Source: an uncultured Caldilineaceae bacterium (GTDB lineage Bacteria; Chloroflexota; Anaerolineae; Caldilineales; Caldilineaceae). From it: a stretch of DNA of 64,000 nucleotides. The stretch covers positions 34,703-98,702 of the forward strand of contig CATOTS010000039.1 in the NCBI GenBank assembly GCA_951813625.1. Direction: 5' to 3'. Under the pieces are notes generated by a model. It was not told the DNA's origin. It worked only from the letters and a program-made list of their open reading frames with translations, and ran no database searches. Positions 36,078 to 46,396 of this stretch are shown here, in pieces. The position numbers and the translations under genes were made by a program. Numbering within the stretch: the first letter of the stretch is position 1; the number at the start of each line of letters is the position of its first letter.

Positions 36078-36465
36078 TGATGACGATAATAACGCAATCC
36101 GTTACGAATGCAAAGTTGTCGGCAAAAAAAAGGTTGATATTGAGCTTCACTGTGTGGACACTCTGGAGCCAAGATATAGATGGGCTGGAGCGACACCGTT
36201 ACCCACCATGCCTTTCAAGGCATCCGCTGTACAAACAGGATTACGGCGGGGATACAGTGACGCGAAGCAGGTGGGTGGCAAGAGGGGAGGCAGCGTAGAC
36301 CCGAGGATATAAGGCAGGGAACAGGGAAGGGAAAGCCGTGGTATCCACAGCCAGGACGGAGGAGGGGTACCGGCGAGGATACAAAGCGGGGAAGAATGCA
36401 GGGGAAAGGACAGGATGCAATGTCCCATCGTTCATTCTTTGTGTAGGTGGTTGTAGCCTTTCCTC
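36078..36465. other. Intergenic, purine-rich, no gene seen
   Basis: Contains many aggg/gggga words, for example two loosely similar segments at about 36240-36285 and 36365-36400 (ggcggggatacagtgacg, gtaccggcgaggatacaa). The open frames across it have no start signals or family match. Confidence 0.5.
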
Positions 36466-36612
36466 GTTTTCTCTCTCCTCACTCCGTTTTACTCTCTCCC
36501 TGCTTTTGGGCGGTCGGGCCTTCGGCCCTCCCTTGTGCGGGGGGACTCCCCCCGCAACGCCCCCCTCCAAAACCAGCGCTCACCGACATTGGGTCGTATT
36601 CTCAGCAGTGCG
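36466..36612 (-). repeat. Inverted-repeat partner F with double-hairpin core
   Basis: Reverse-strand copy of 30551-30697 with nearly the same sequence over 147 bp, including the 58-bp core at 36508-36565. Together E and F face each other about 5.8 kb apart around the SDR-GH4-PhyH-AIM24-HigBA segment. Confidence 0.88.
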
Positions 36613-36751
36613 GCCAGGATTGCGTATCGCCAGCAGGCTCCCCTCAAGCAGTTTCTTTGGCGCGACTACGCAACCGTTTGGGCGTTTACATCGAGGGAGG
36701 TTGCTCATAAATCGCAATGTCGTGCAGCCAAGAGCCACAGCGGGATAAACC

Positions 36752-36787
36752 GACGATCAAGCCGGGAAACAGCAAGGCTTGATCGTC
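36752..36787. repeat. 12-bp perfect inverted repeat
   Basis: GACGATCAAGCC and its complement (36776-36787) around a 12-nt loop. No T-run follows, so it is not a normal terminator. The gap on either side (36613-37222) has no gene that I can support. Confidence 0.6.
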
Positions 36788-37222
36788 CATGATCTACGAG
36801 GGTTGCGGCGTCAGATCACTTGCCGGACGGGAGGGAATGCAGCAAAAAAGACACCAGCCAGGAGTTAGACCCGCGCCGGAAGGTTGGTGTTTCCTTCAAG
36901 TTAACGAATTTCACGAGGCCGAATCAGACAACACCTCAATCGCTGACACGCGCGAGAAGCTGCTTGCTAAGGAAGAGGGCAAATTACATGCCGTAGCGTA
37001 AAATGACGTGCCTTTTTTTTCCTTTCCCCTCACTCCTCATCTACTGCTGTACAGATTATCGGTCAAGTAAGGGCAGCGCAATGCAGGGGCCCGCGGCGGC
37101 GGCGACTCGCTGCAGGAAAGTGACGTCTTCGGCACCACGCCGAGCGCCGGTCGTGCCGAATTGACCAAGCCCGCCGCAAGAGAGGCCCCGCATCGGGAGC
37201 GCCGGCTCTATTGCGCCGAGGT

Positions 37223-38266
37223 TTACTCGTCGTCTATGTCGATATAGATGCCGGAGCCGATGACGGCCTTCTGGTCCGTGTTGGGCGCCTGGAAGCTCAC
37301 GGCGTAGCCGAGCTTCGGGGAACCGGTCTCCTCGTCTCCTTCGATGGCCGGGTTGTCGTAGTGATACCGCAGGAACTTCCGACCTTCGCGCCGTGCGCCT
37401 CCGATCAGCTCCTCGGCGAACCTCACGCCCTGGGAGTCCGTCCTCGTCATGTCGGTGGGATTGCCTTCGCGAAACGGCTCGGACCCGTGAAACAGGGTGA
37501 CGCCCCCGCCACTCACGACATATAGGTAGATGGAGCCTGCCTTCCAGTCCCCTCCTTCCACCCGGAAGGCGTTTCTGACCCCGGTGAGGGCGCTATAGCC
37601 TTCGGACATGACGGCCTGTTGGTAGGCCTCGGCCGCCGCTTCGACAAAGGCGATGAGTGTCTCGCGGTCCACCACGTTCGACGCGGTGACGGGGGGCGTC
37701 GGGAGATCCGCGATCTGGATTGGGACATGGGAGACGTCCTGCGAGTAGCCGCCGGCCAGCATGAACTGTCTTCCGGTGATCCCGGAGGTGTATTCGACAG
37801 CGTATGCCGTCTTCAGCCCCCCGTCGTAGTATTCGACGAAACCGCCGCCTTGGGCAGCGGCCGCGAAGAGTTCCTCGACGACCTTGGTTCCGTTTTCGTC
37901 CTCGACGCCGAGCAAGTTTTTGCTTTCCGCTTCACGATCGTTCCCGTGAATCCACGCGTCTCCGTTCATGAGGAAGATGATGAGAAACGTCGAGCCGGAT
38001 TTCCAGTAGCCCTCCGCTTTCAGCCCCTCCCTGAGCTTCGCTCCTTCGTTCATGTCAGTGATCGCCTCGATACGCGCCTTCGCTCCGAGGACGAAGGCCT
38101 TGAGGCTTTCGGGGTCCGTCACCTGGGCAGCGGTTACCTCGCCCAGCGCGGCTTCACCGTCGTCGACCGGGGCAACTATCGGCTGGCAGGCCGCCAAGCC
38201 TACCCCCAACGCCGCGACACCTACCGTCTTGAGAAATGCGCGTCGGGAAACTGCACGGTCTGTCAT
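37223..38266 (-). CDS. Tat-exported lipoprotein with two Cache-like sensor domains
   Basis: 347 residues. A twin-arginine signal (SRRAFLK, residues 7-13) and a lipobox LAAC (Cys27) indicate folded export and lipid anchoring outside the membrane. Two tandem single-Cache modules follow (about 50-185 and 195-345). Each has a helical start (LKAFVLGAKARIEAI; LIAFVEAAAEAYQQA), a strand with a GDxW-type turn (MNGDAWIHG; SGGGVTLFHG), a KL/KT-YAV strand and a final short strand. No transducer domain is attached. It is the second Cache lipoprotein in the window, after the triple-Cache one at 18850. Ligand unknown. Confidence 0.8.
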   Translation of the reverse strand: MTDRAVSRRAFLKTVGVAALGVGLAACQPIVAPVDDGEAALGEVTAAQVTDPESLKAFVLGAKARIEAITDMNEGAKLREGLKAEGYWKSGSTFLIIFLMNGDAWIHGNDREAESKNLLGVEDENGTKVVEELFAAAAQGGGFVEYYDGGLKTAYAVEYTSGITGRQFMLAGGYSQDVSHVPIQIADLPTPPVTASNVVDRETLIAFVEAAAEAYQQAVMSEGYSALTGVRNAFRVEGGDWKAGSIYLYVVSGGGVTLFHGSEPFREGNPTDMTRTDSQGVRFAEELIGGARREGRKFLRYHYDNPAIEGDEETGSPKLGYAVSFQAPNTDQKAVIGSGIYIDIDDE

Positions 38267-38665
38267 CGTTCCTTTCCTTTCTGAAAAGCGGGGAATTAGG
38301 AATTCCGGTCTGGGCCGGCATGAATTCGGTCAACGGTGCGGCTATCAACAGTGTGGCTGTCAACGGCGAGGCCCGCAGCCAAAATCGTTATCTGGCCGTG
38401 GTAAGTCGGAGGAACTGTCGGGGTTCTGCTGGAATCGATCCGCTTTCAACGAGTAATAGAATGGATGTGGGCCCAATAGGCACCCTTCACTCTGTGCTGG
38501 CAAACGCCGTTCGGCCAACGCGACTACGGCCTGCAAAGAGATTTTGCCTCTGCTCGCGCCGGGCATATCCATCCAGTGAGTCCGATGGGAGATTGCAGGC
38601 AGGTATAGCAAGCAATGTCATGCATTGTCTATCTTGTGGGCCTGATCGGTATCATTCTTGCGTTT
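38267..38665. other. Intergenic, no gene seen
   Basis: Between the Tat/Cache gene and the membrane protein gene. Contains short direct repeats such as tcaacggtgcggctatc / tcaacagtgtggctgtc and tcaacggcg. No recognisable gene or promoter. Confidence 0.5.
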
Positions 38666-39403
38666 TTAGCCATACAGATTGTCGTGCAGCGCGTTCGCAT
38701 AGCGGTCGATATTGCGTTCGCGGCGTCTGCCCCCGGTCTCGTCGAGCATGCGATTGCGGGGCGCCTGGCCGGCCGCGCCGGGCACCTGTGTCGCGCCCAC
38801 GCCCGGCACATCCACCTGGTATGACGCGGGCGCATCGGCCTGCCGCAGCTTGAGGATGCTGTCCGCAAGCGCGGCGCCGGCCTGTTCCTTCTGCTTCAGC
38901 GCGGTGCTGCCGATCAGGTTCTTCACCTGCGTGATGATGCCCAAAATATCGTGCGTTGGTTTCGTGCCCGCTCCAATCATCAACCCTGTTACCAGAATGT
39001 CCCACATATCCGGGACCTGGTCCAGAAAACCGGGTAGCGTCTGGTTGAGGTAGCCCATCAGTCGCATGCCGCTGTAGTTGGCGACGACAATGCCGAGGAA
39101 GATGCCGGCCAGGAGGCTGGTGCTGCGTTTGAAGGCGACATAGCCGGGCGATTTCAGATCACTGGGCCGCCAGCCTAAGAAGCGCAGCGCGCCCCATTCG
39201 AGGTAGTGCCACCCCAGCTCCAGCATGCGTTCGATGCCGGCTGCCGCCCCGACCAGCGGAATCATCGCGGGCACGATCGGCGCGAGCTCCGTTTCCACCA
39301 GCTGCTCCAGACCCGCCGCCTGCGCCACATTGGGCAAGGCCGCGGCCGCCAGCAGGGTTCCCAGAACAGTCCAGCCCAGCCGTCGTATAGATCGTTTCCC
39401 CAT
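38666..39403 (-). CDS. Predicted membrane protein, unknown function
   Basis: 245 residues. A probable cleaved signal peptide (residues 1-29, ending NVAQA-AG) is followed by hydrophobic segments at about 38-55, 95-115 and 135-150, and a Gln/Ala-rich polar tail. The frame is open further upstream, but the ATG at 39403 (MGKRSIRRLGW) gives a normal signal sequence. I do not recognise a family. It is close to a leucyl aminopeptidase gene on the same strand, 59 bp upstream. Confidence 0.6.
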   Translation of the reverse strand: MGKRSIRRLGWTVLGTLLAAAALPNVAQAAGLEQLVETELAPIVPAMIPLVGAAAGIERMLELGWHYLEWGALRFLGWRPSDLKSPGYVAFKRSTSLLAGIFLGIVVANYSGMRLMGYLNQTLPGFLDQVPDMWDILVTGLMIGAGTKPTHDILGIITQVKNLIGSTALKQKEQAGAALADSILKLRQADAPASYQVDVPGVGATQVPGAAGQAPRNRMLDETGGRRRERNIDRYANALHDNLYG

Positions 39404-39461
39404 AGCCTTCTCTCCTGCTTTCGTTCTCCCCGGGCTTCCCGGGCTCTGCTTCTCCACGCGC

Positions 39462-40988
39462 CTACGACGGAGGACCCGCCGCGTACCGCTCCGCCAGCTC
39501 GACCAGCAGCCGCACGCCGTAGCCGGTCGCGCCTTTGGGCGTCTCGGCGTTGATCCGGCTGTCCGCCAGCACCATATTGGCGATGTCGAGGTGCGCCCAG
39601 GGGTAGCCTTCGGTGAAATGCTGGATAAACTTGGCGCTGCTGCTTAACCCGCCTTCCCGCCCCGCGCTGTTCTTCACTTCCGCCATATCGCTTCTGATCG
39701 GCTTCTCGTACTCCTCATCCATCGGGAAGGGCCATAGCCGCTCCCCGCTCCGGTCACCGGCGGCCATCAACGCCTGCTGCAGCGCGCTGTCGTTGCTGAA
39801 CAGGCCCGCCCGCACGTGATGCCCCAGCGCGGTCCCGACCGCGCCGGTCAGCGTCGCCAGGTCGACGGCGGCGACAGGATTAAAGCGGGCCGTGTAGGCC
39901 AGCGCGTCCGCCAGTATCAGGCGTCCCTCGGCGTCGGTGCTGATGATCTCCGCCGTTTTACCGGTCATGCCGGTGACGATATCGCCGGGCCGGAAGGCCT
40001 TGCCGTCGGGCATATTCTCCACGCATGGCGCCACCCCGATCACCCGCCGGGGCAGATTGAGCCGTCCAACTGCCTCCAGCGCGCCGATCACAGCCGCGGC
40101 CCCGCCCATATCGCTCTTCATCTGCCACATACCGCCCAGACGCTTGAGACTGATGCCGCCGGTGTCGAAGGTGATCCCTTTGCCGACGAAGACCAGCGGC
40201 GCCTCCTGGGCATGACCGGCGGGTGCGTGCTCCAGAATGATGAACTGCGCCGGATTGGCGCTGCCTACGCTCACCGCCAGCAGAATGCCCATCCCGGCAT
40301 CCTCCATCGCGGCTTCGTCCAGCACCGTACTCCTGAGGCCCACGTCGGAAGCCATGGCTTCGGCGCGGGCGGCCATCTCCAGCGGTGTCAGTACATTGGG
40401 CGGCTCGTTGACCAGATCGCGGGCTGTGTAAACCGCCCGCCCAACTGCAACGCCCCTGGCTACCCCGCGTTCAACGTCGGTCAGTTTGGCCGCGCTGAAT
40501 TCGACCACCGTGCAGCTCGTCAAGCCCTGGGCCGCCTCTTCGCGTCGATAAAGAGTGGGCCGGTAGTTGGCCAGCAGCGTCCCCAGCGCCACCTCCTGCG
40601 CAGCCGCGTCGGCGTCGTGACCGGCAATGCCGGCCCCATGTACGATCGTGGCGATCGTTTTGACGCCTTTAACTTTTGCCGCGGCCTGCGCGCCGACCGC
40701 GGCCGCCCGCCGAATCTGCGCGACGCCGAACTGCCCGCTGCTGCCCAAGCCAACCACCAGCACGCGCGGCGCGGCCAACCGCCCGCGCGCATACAGCAGG
40801 GCCGTCGTCTCCGCCTCGCCGCTGAAATCCCCGGTCGCAATCAGCCGGCTGATGTCACCATCCAGCGCCCGGTCCACCGCGCCCGTTGCGCCGCCGGGCG
40901 CGGTCACGCCGGCAAACAGATTGACGACGATCAGGTCGACCTCGGCGTCGGCGATATTCCCCTGCTGAACCCGTAGCTCCATCTCCAA
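39462..40988 (-). CDS. pepA: Leucyl aminopeptidase (M17, PepA)
   Basis: Cytosolic metallo-exopeptidase that releases N-terminal residues, 508 residues. The M17 catalytic part shows VGKGITFDTGGISLK (metal Lys and Asp) and STDAEGRLILADAL (the NTDAEGR signature with Ser in place of Asn). The N-terminal macro-like domain (1-170) is present. Length is typical. It works in peptide turnover as a hexamer. The membrane protein gene follows. Confidence 0.96.
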   Translation of the reverse strand: MEMELRVQQGNIADAEVDLIVVNLFAGVTAPGGATGAVDRALDGDISRLIATGDFSGEAETTALLYARGRLAAPRVLVVGLGSSGQFGVAQIRRAAAVGAQAAAKVKGVKTIATIVHGAGIAGHDADAAAQEVALGTLLANYRPTLYRREEAAQGLTSCTVVEFSAAKLTDVERGVARGVAVGRAVYTARDLVNEPPNVLTPLEMAARAEAMASDVGLRSTVLDEAAMEDAGMGILLAVSVGSANPAQFIILEHAPAGHAQEAPLVFVGKGITFDTGGISLKRLGGMWQMKSDMGGAAAVIGALEAVGRLNLPRRVIGVAPCVENMPDGKAFRPGDIVTGMTGKTAEIISTDAEGRLILADALAYTARFNPVAAVDLATLTGAVGTALGHHVRAGLFSNDSALQQALMAAGDRSGERLWPFPMDEEYEKPIRSDMAEVKNSAGREGGLSSSAKFIQHFTEGYPWAHLDIANMVLADSRINAETPKGATGYGVRLLVELAERYAAGPPS

Positions 40989-41077
40989 ATTTCCTGTCCT
41001 ATGTCGGGCGGTCGGTGAACAGTGCGGCGGCCCGGGCGTTTTCGTGCCGCGCGCTGCCGGCTGCTTGTCTTACAGAC

Positions 41078-42286
<1,209 letters not shown>

Positions 42287-42478
42287 GTTGGCGTGTTCCT
42301 GAGAGTAGTTCTAGTGATTGCTGCTGATTGCTGCGATGGGCAACTGCGACCTGCGGGATCGGAGCCAATCAGTTTTGATGATAGCACAGCGAGGCTGGAA
42401 TGTCATCTGCATCCGCGCCAACAGCCGTTATCCGATTGCCTGCCGTGCGCCTGCGCCGGGGGCTTTCCAGAGGGTCAT

Positions 42479-42508
42479 TTGCTCAGGAAGAGGCTGCTGT
42501 GGTATCGT
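42479..42508 (+). promoter_or_regulatory. Promoter candidate for tRNA-Arg
   Basis: TTGCTC (42479-42484) and TATCGT (42503-42508) with an 18-bp spacer, 29 bp before the tRNA. Moderate match. Confidence 0.4.
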
Positions 42509-42536
42509 CAGCGTAGCGCCAGCCCGCCCGTTTCAT

Positions 42537-42608
42537 GCCCCCGTAGCTCAGTGGATAGAGCATCGGCCTCCGGAGCCGGGAGCACAGGTTCGAATCCTGT
42601 CGGGGGTA
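42537..42608 (+). tRNA. tRNA-Arg (CCG anticodon)
   Basis: 72-nt cloverleaf. The acceptor GCCCCCG pairs with CGGGGGT with a G-U at the first pair, the D arm is GCTC/GAGC, the anticodon stem TCGGC/GCCGG has loop CTCCGGA (anticodon CCG, reading CGG), and the T arm is ACAGG/CCTGT. The discriminator is A and CCA is not encoded. Confidence 0.93.
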
Positions 42609-42684
42609 CTTCAGCCAGCCGCGGTCGCGGCCTCTCTTTGCGGGGTTTCGCGCCTACGGCCGCTGACCACCACGGTCGGACTCC

Positions 42685-43518
42685 TCAACGAAACAGATCC
42701 CGTTCCGGCGGACGCTGGATCGCATGCGCCGTCGTATTCGGGGCATCGGGCGGCGTGTACCCGCGTATGATCGCCGCCGGGCGCGCCTCGCTGCTCTGCC
42801 CCATCACCAGCGACGCGGCCGCGCACAGCTCATCGGCAATGCACTCCTCGCTCGCCCGCAGCTCGTATCCGTACAGGTCGGTCAGGCCGCGCTGATCCCA
42901 GACCGCCGGCAGCCCGGAACAGCCGATGCAGACCCCGACCGTCCCCATTCTCCAGGGACGCCCATGGCTGTCGCTGATCAGGACCGCGACCGCGGCGCCG
43001 GTCCGCTTGCCGATGCCGCTGCGGATCTCGCCGGCGCTGGCATCGGCGTCCGCCGGCAGCAGCGCCACCGTCTCCTTCTCCTCCGGCGCCACGTTCGAGT
43101 GGTCCAGCCCGGCATGGGCGCAGACCCAGCCGCTGCTCTGCTCGACGATCAGCACGCCCTCACGCGCACGGATGACCGCGGCGCTGTCGTCCAGCACCGC
43201 CTGCACCACGCGTGGATCCTTGCCCGTCTCCTCCGCCAGCCGAATCGCCTCTGCGCCCGGCCTCACCTCCGCCAGCCGCACCAGCCGCCCTTCGGCCTTG
43301 CTCACGATCTTCTGCGCCACCACCAGGATATCGCCCGTGCGCAGCGGGACGTCCGCCGTCTCGGCCGCTTCGACTACGAGCGCCGCCACATCGTCGCCCG
43401 CTTGCACCAGCGGTATGCCCGGGATGGGCAGGATCCGGACCTGGTCCTCCGCGGCGGCGGCTGAGGCGCCCCCGCCGGCAGGCCGCGCACTGTCGGCATG
43501 GGAAAGGCTGCTGTTCAT
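42685..43518 (-). CDS. cofE: Coenzyme F420-0:L-glutamate ligase
   Basis: Adds glutamate to F420-0 with GTP to build the polyglutamate tail of the deazaflavin cofactor. 277 residues with an N-terminal extension of about 28. The family core is RILPIPGIPLVQAGDD near residue 28, LRTGDILVVAQKIVSKAEG, VLISDSHGRPWRMGTVG and IGCSGLPA. Its ATG overlaps the upstream yqeB-like stop by one base (43518), so the two are translated together. No other F420 genes (cofC, cofD, cofGH) are in the window; F420 use is known in some Chloroflexota. Confidence 0.92.
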   Translation of the reverse strand: MNSSLSHADSARPAGGGASAAAAEDQVRILPIPGIPLVQAGDDVAALVVEAAETADVPLRTGDILVVAQKIVSKAEGRLVRLAEVRPGAEAIRLAEETGKDPRVVQAVLDDSAAVIRAREGVLIVEQSSGWVCAHAGLDHSNVAPEEKETVALLPADADASAGEIRSGIGKRTGAAVAVLISDSHGRPWRMGTVGVCIGCSGLPAVWDQRGLTDLYGYELRASEECIADELCAAASLVMGQSSEARPAAIIRGYTPPDAPNTTAHAIQRPPERDLFR

Positions 43519-44384
43519 CAGAATCCCAACTCCTCGGTTACGGTGTCGTCGCTTCTGCCGAAATGCCAGTGCAGAAACGCCTCCAACACGCCGCCCCCCA
43601 CCGCCAGCGATTTGTCGGAGATATGGAAGGCGTGCCCGGGCGTGCTGCGCGGGTCGAGATCGCCGATCTTGAGTTCGGCCTGGAGGGGAACGCTCTCGTG
43701 GATCAGGCCGCGCAGCACGCCATCGAAGGGCGCCAGCAAGGTCGTCTCCTCGCCGCCGGCCTGCACAATTTTGCCAACGGGCTGCGCCGCCGACAAGCGG
43801 TCGCCGATGCGCGCCAGAGCGCGAAAGCGGCCTGCCACAGGCGCACGCAGCACACGCGTCGCCGCCGCATCAAGCCCGGGCAGAGCGCCAGGTATCCCCG
43901 TATCCGCTTCAGCCTCTCCTTCCCAGATCGCCCGCCCCAGATTGTGCCCGCGGTTGGTCTCGATCACCACGTGGCAGTCGACGCCGGCCGCGAAACCCGG
44001 CCCCAGCGCCACCACGAACGGTGCGCTCTCAAGCGTGGTGCCGGTATTGCATTTGGCCAGAATTGCGTCGATTATCGCAGACGGCGCCAGCTCGTCAATG
44101 GCCTCGGCCTCCGGATCGACCAGAACCGGGATCTCACCCGCCTCCAGCACCTCCGGCACATCGGCAACCAGGGCCCTGCGGGCGGTGATCCCTTCCACTT
44201 CGTGCTCATCGTCGAAGACGGCCTGCGCGAAGGCGACCGTGCGCCGCACCGTCAGCGGGCGCGGCAGTTCGGTCATCACAACCGGAATGCCGCAGCGGTG
44301 CAGCCGCCAGGCCACGCCCGTCGCCAGATCCCCCGCGCCCTTGACCAGCGCGAGCAGATCGTCAAATGGGGATTCGCTCTTCAT
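43518..44384 (-). CDS. yqeB: YqeB/EF2563-family molybdenum hydroxylase maturation protein
   Basis: 288 residues. The N-terminal Rossmann-like part VKGAGDLATGVAWRLHRCG is typical of the family, followed by VVALGPGFAAGVDCHVVIE and ETNRGHNLGR. The C-terminal half has the GRF and biotinyl-like stretch APFDGVLRGLIHESV. In other bacteria it is found in selenium-dependent molybdenum hydroxylase clusters. It is immediately followed by cofE with overlapping stop/start codons. No hydroxylase genes are nearby. Confidence 0.88.
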   Translation of the reverse strand: MKSESPFDDLLALVKGAGDLATGVAWRLHRCGIPVVMTELPRPLTVRRTVAFAQAVFDDEHEVEGITARRALVADVPEVLEAGEIPVLVDPEAEAIDELAPSAIIDAILAKCNTGTTLESAPFVVALGPGFAAGVDCHVVIETNRGHNLGRAIWEGEAEADTGIPGALPGLDAAATRVLRAPVAGRFRALARIGDRLSAAQPVGKIVQAGGEETTLLAPFDGVLRGLIHESVPLQAELKIGDLDPRSTPGHAFHISDKSLAVGGGVLEAFLHWHFGRSDDTVTEELGF

Positions 44385-44550
44385 CTCGCTGTCATTGTTG
44401 ACGTACTCTTAAGCCATCAGTAGTATACACGTGCCATCAGAAAGCAAAAATCATTGCGCAGGCACCGGCGACTGCCTGAGCGTGTGTCGCTGCGGTAGCA
44501 TTGCGGTGGCCTTGCGGTGGGCAACTACGATTTGGAGCGGAGCAGAGTCG

Positions 44551-45225
44551 ATGACGGTTGTTCTTGCGGCTGACGAAACGGGCGCGTTGGCGCGCGCCGC
44601 TGCCGCGCTGGAGCAGGGGGCAGTGGTCGGCGTACCGACCGACACGGTCTACGGGCTGGTCTGTCTCTGCAGCGACGCCGAGGCGATCGACCGCCTTTTC
44701 GCTGTGAAGGAGCGGCCGGCCGAAAAGGCGCTGCCCGTTCTGCTGGGCGACGATCAACAGGCGCTGGCGGTCGTCGCGGGACCGCTTCCGCCGGCGGCCC
44801 AGCTGCTGATGGAGCGCTTCTGGCCCGGCCCGCTGACTCTCGTGCTGCCGGCGCAGCCGCACCTGCCCAGCGCACTCACGGCAGGAAAGGAGACCGTCGG
44901 CGTACGCCTGCCCGCGCAGCCCTTTCTGCGGGCACTGGCGCGCCGCGTCGGCCCCCTGGCCTCCTCGAGCGCCAACCGCAGCGGCGCGCCGTCCTGCGCA
45001 ACCGCCCCGGCCGTGCTGGACCAGCTGGAGGGCCGCATTCCCCTGCTGATCGACGCCGGACCGACGCCGCTCGCCCAGCCCAGCACCGTTCTGGACCTGA
45101 GCGCCTCGCAGCCTGAACTGCTGCGGCCGGGGCCGTTGAGGCAGGAGGCACTGGCAGCTGTCTTTGCCGTTCAGGAGACGGACGGAGGCGGTACGACCCG
45201 CCAAAGAGGCCGTCCACGTGCCTGA
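44551..45225 (+). CDS. tsaC: Sua5/YciO/YrdC-family protein, threonylcarbamoyl-AMP synthase
   Basis: 224 residues making threonylcarbamoyl-AMP for the tRNA t6A modification. Motifs: GVPTDTVYGL, VKERPAEKALPVLL (the substrate Lys/Arg), RFWPGPLTLVLP and ASSSANRSGAPSC. The ATG at 44551 begins at the fold. The gene ends 8 bp into the next reading frame, so it is in an operon with two glycosyltransferases. It is TsaC-like; Sua5 is longer because of a C-terminal domain absent here. Confidence 0.93.
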   Translation: MTVVLAADETGALARAAAALEQGAVVGVPTDTVYGLVCLCSDAEAIDRLFAVKERPAEKALPVLLGDDQQALAVVAGPLPPAAQLLMERFWPGPLTLVLPAQPHLPSALTAGKETVGVRLPAQPFLRALARRVGPLASSSANRSGAPSCATAPAVLDQLEGRIPLLIDAGPTPLAQPSTVLDLSASQPELLRPGPLRQEALAAVFAVQETDGGGTTRQRGRPRA

Positions 45226-46396
45226 GCAACTGACTGAGCGGAAGCCTGAACCGGCCGCACCGCTCTGCATCGGCATCGACGCCTCGCGCAGTCTGCGGCC
45301 TGAGCCGACCGGTACCGAGCGCTACTCGCGCCAGATCATCGGACACATGCTGGCCGCGCGCTGCGATGGCTTTGCCTACCGCCTCTATGCGCCGAAAACG
45401 CCGGCCGCGCACGCGCTGCGCGGCGATGCCCCAGCCGCTTGCAACCAGCGCGCCCTGACCGTTCGCACGCTGCCCGGCAGATGGCTGTGGACCCACCGGA
45501 TGCTTGCCTGGGAGGTCAGCCGCAGGCCGCCGCACGTGCTCTTTGTGCCGGCCCACGTTGTGCCATTCCTGCCCCCGCGCCTGCTGCCGGCCACCGTCGT
45601 CACCCTGCACGACGCCGGCTATCGCTACTTTCCTCGCGCCCATACCGCGTTGCAGCGGCTCTATCTTGAGCTATCGACGCGCTGGAGCGCGGCCGCGGCC
45701 CGCCGTGTCATCGCCGTCAGCCGTCAGACGGCCAGCGATCTGCAGCGCTTTTACCGCGTGCCGGAGGCCAAAATTCGCGTCATCCATGAGGCGCCGACGC
45801 GACCGGCCGCCGCGCCGGGGGAAGATACAGACCGCGCACCGGTCTACGCGCGGCCATTTGCCCTCTACGTCGGCACGATTCAGCCGCGCAAGAATCTGTT
45901 GCGCCTGATCGAGGCCTTCGAGCGGCTGACCCATGAGCAGCGGATCGGCTGGGACCTGGTGCTGGTCGGCCGCTGGGGCTGGCTGAGCCGGGAGTACGAG
46001 CGTCTTGTCGCTGCTAAAGGGCTCGCCGACCGCGTCCATTTTCCCGGCTATCTGTCTGACGGGGCCGTGGCCGGGCTGATGCGCGCCGCACTTTTCTTTG
46101 TCTTTCCGTCCCTATTCGAGGGTTTCGGCCTGCCCGTGCTCGAAGCCCAGACCACAGGAGCCGCCGTCATGTGCGCCAACAACTCCGCCCTGCCCGAAAT
46201 CGCCGGCGACGCCGCCTTGCTGGTCGATCCTCACGATGTCGACGCCATCGCGGCCGCCATGCTGCGCCTGAGCCAGGATGAAGCCCTGCGCCAGGAACTG
46301 ATCGCCAAGGGCTACGAGAACGTCAAGCGTTTTTCCTGGGAAAAGGCGGCCAGAGAGACGCTGGCCGTGCTCGAGGAGGCGGCCGGCAGGGGGTGA
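45218..46396 (+). CDS. Glycosyltransferase family 4-like, GT-B fold
   Basis: About 392 residues from a GTG at 45218, which overlaps the tsaC stop by 8 bp and has AAGAGG 7 nt upstream; the longer ATG at 45164 is possible. N-terminal acceptor domain: ASRSLRPEPTGTERYSRQ. C-terminal donor domain: GTIQPRKNLLRLIEAF and SLFEGFGLPVLEAQTTG with the E-x7-E pair. It transfers a sugar from a nucleotide sugar to a cell-envelope or secreted glycan. The next gene, also a glycosyltransferase, starts in its stop codon. Confidence 0.9.
   Translation: MPEQLTERKPEPAAPLCIGIDASRSLRPEPTGTERYSRQIIGHMLAARCDGFAYRLYAPKTPAAHALRGDAPAACNQRALTVRTLPGRWLWTHRMLAWEVSRRPPHVLFVPAHVVPFLPPRLLPATVVTLHDAGYRYFPRAHTALQRLYLELSTRWSAAAARRVIAVSRQTASDLQRFYRVPEAKIRVIHEAPTRPAAAPGEDTDRAPVYARPFALYVGTIQPRKNLLRLIEAFERLTHEQRIGWDLVLVGRWGWLSREYERLVAAKGLADRVHFPGYLSDGAVAGLMRAALFFVFPSLFEGFGLPVLEAQTTGAAVMCANNSALPEIAGDAALLVDPHDVDAIAAAMLRLSQDEALRQELIAKGYENVKRFSWEKAARETLAVLEEAAGRG

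Noticed and set aside
36789..37001. Small plus-strand frame after the 12-bp hairpin
   Set aside because: No start signal and no recognisable protein.
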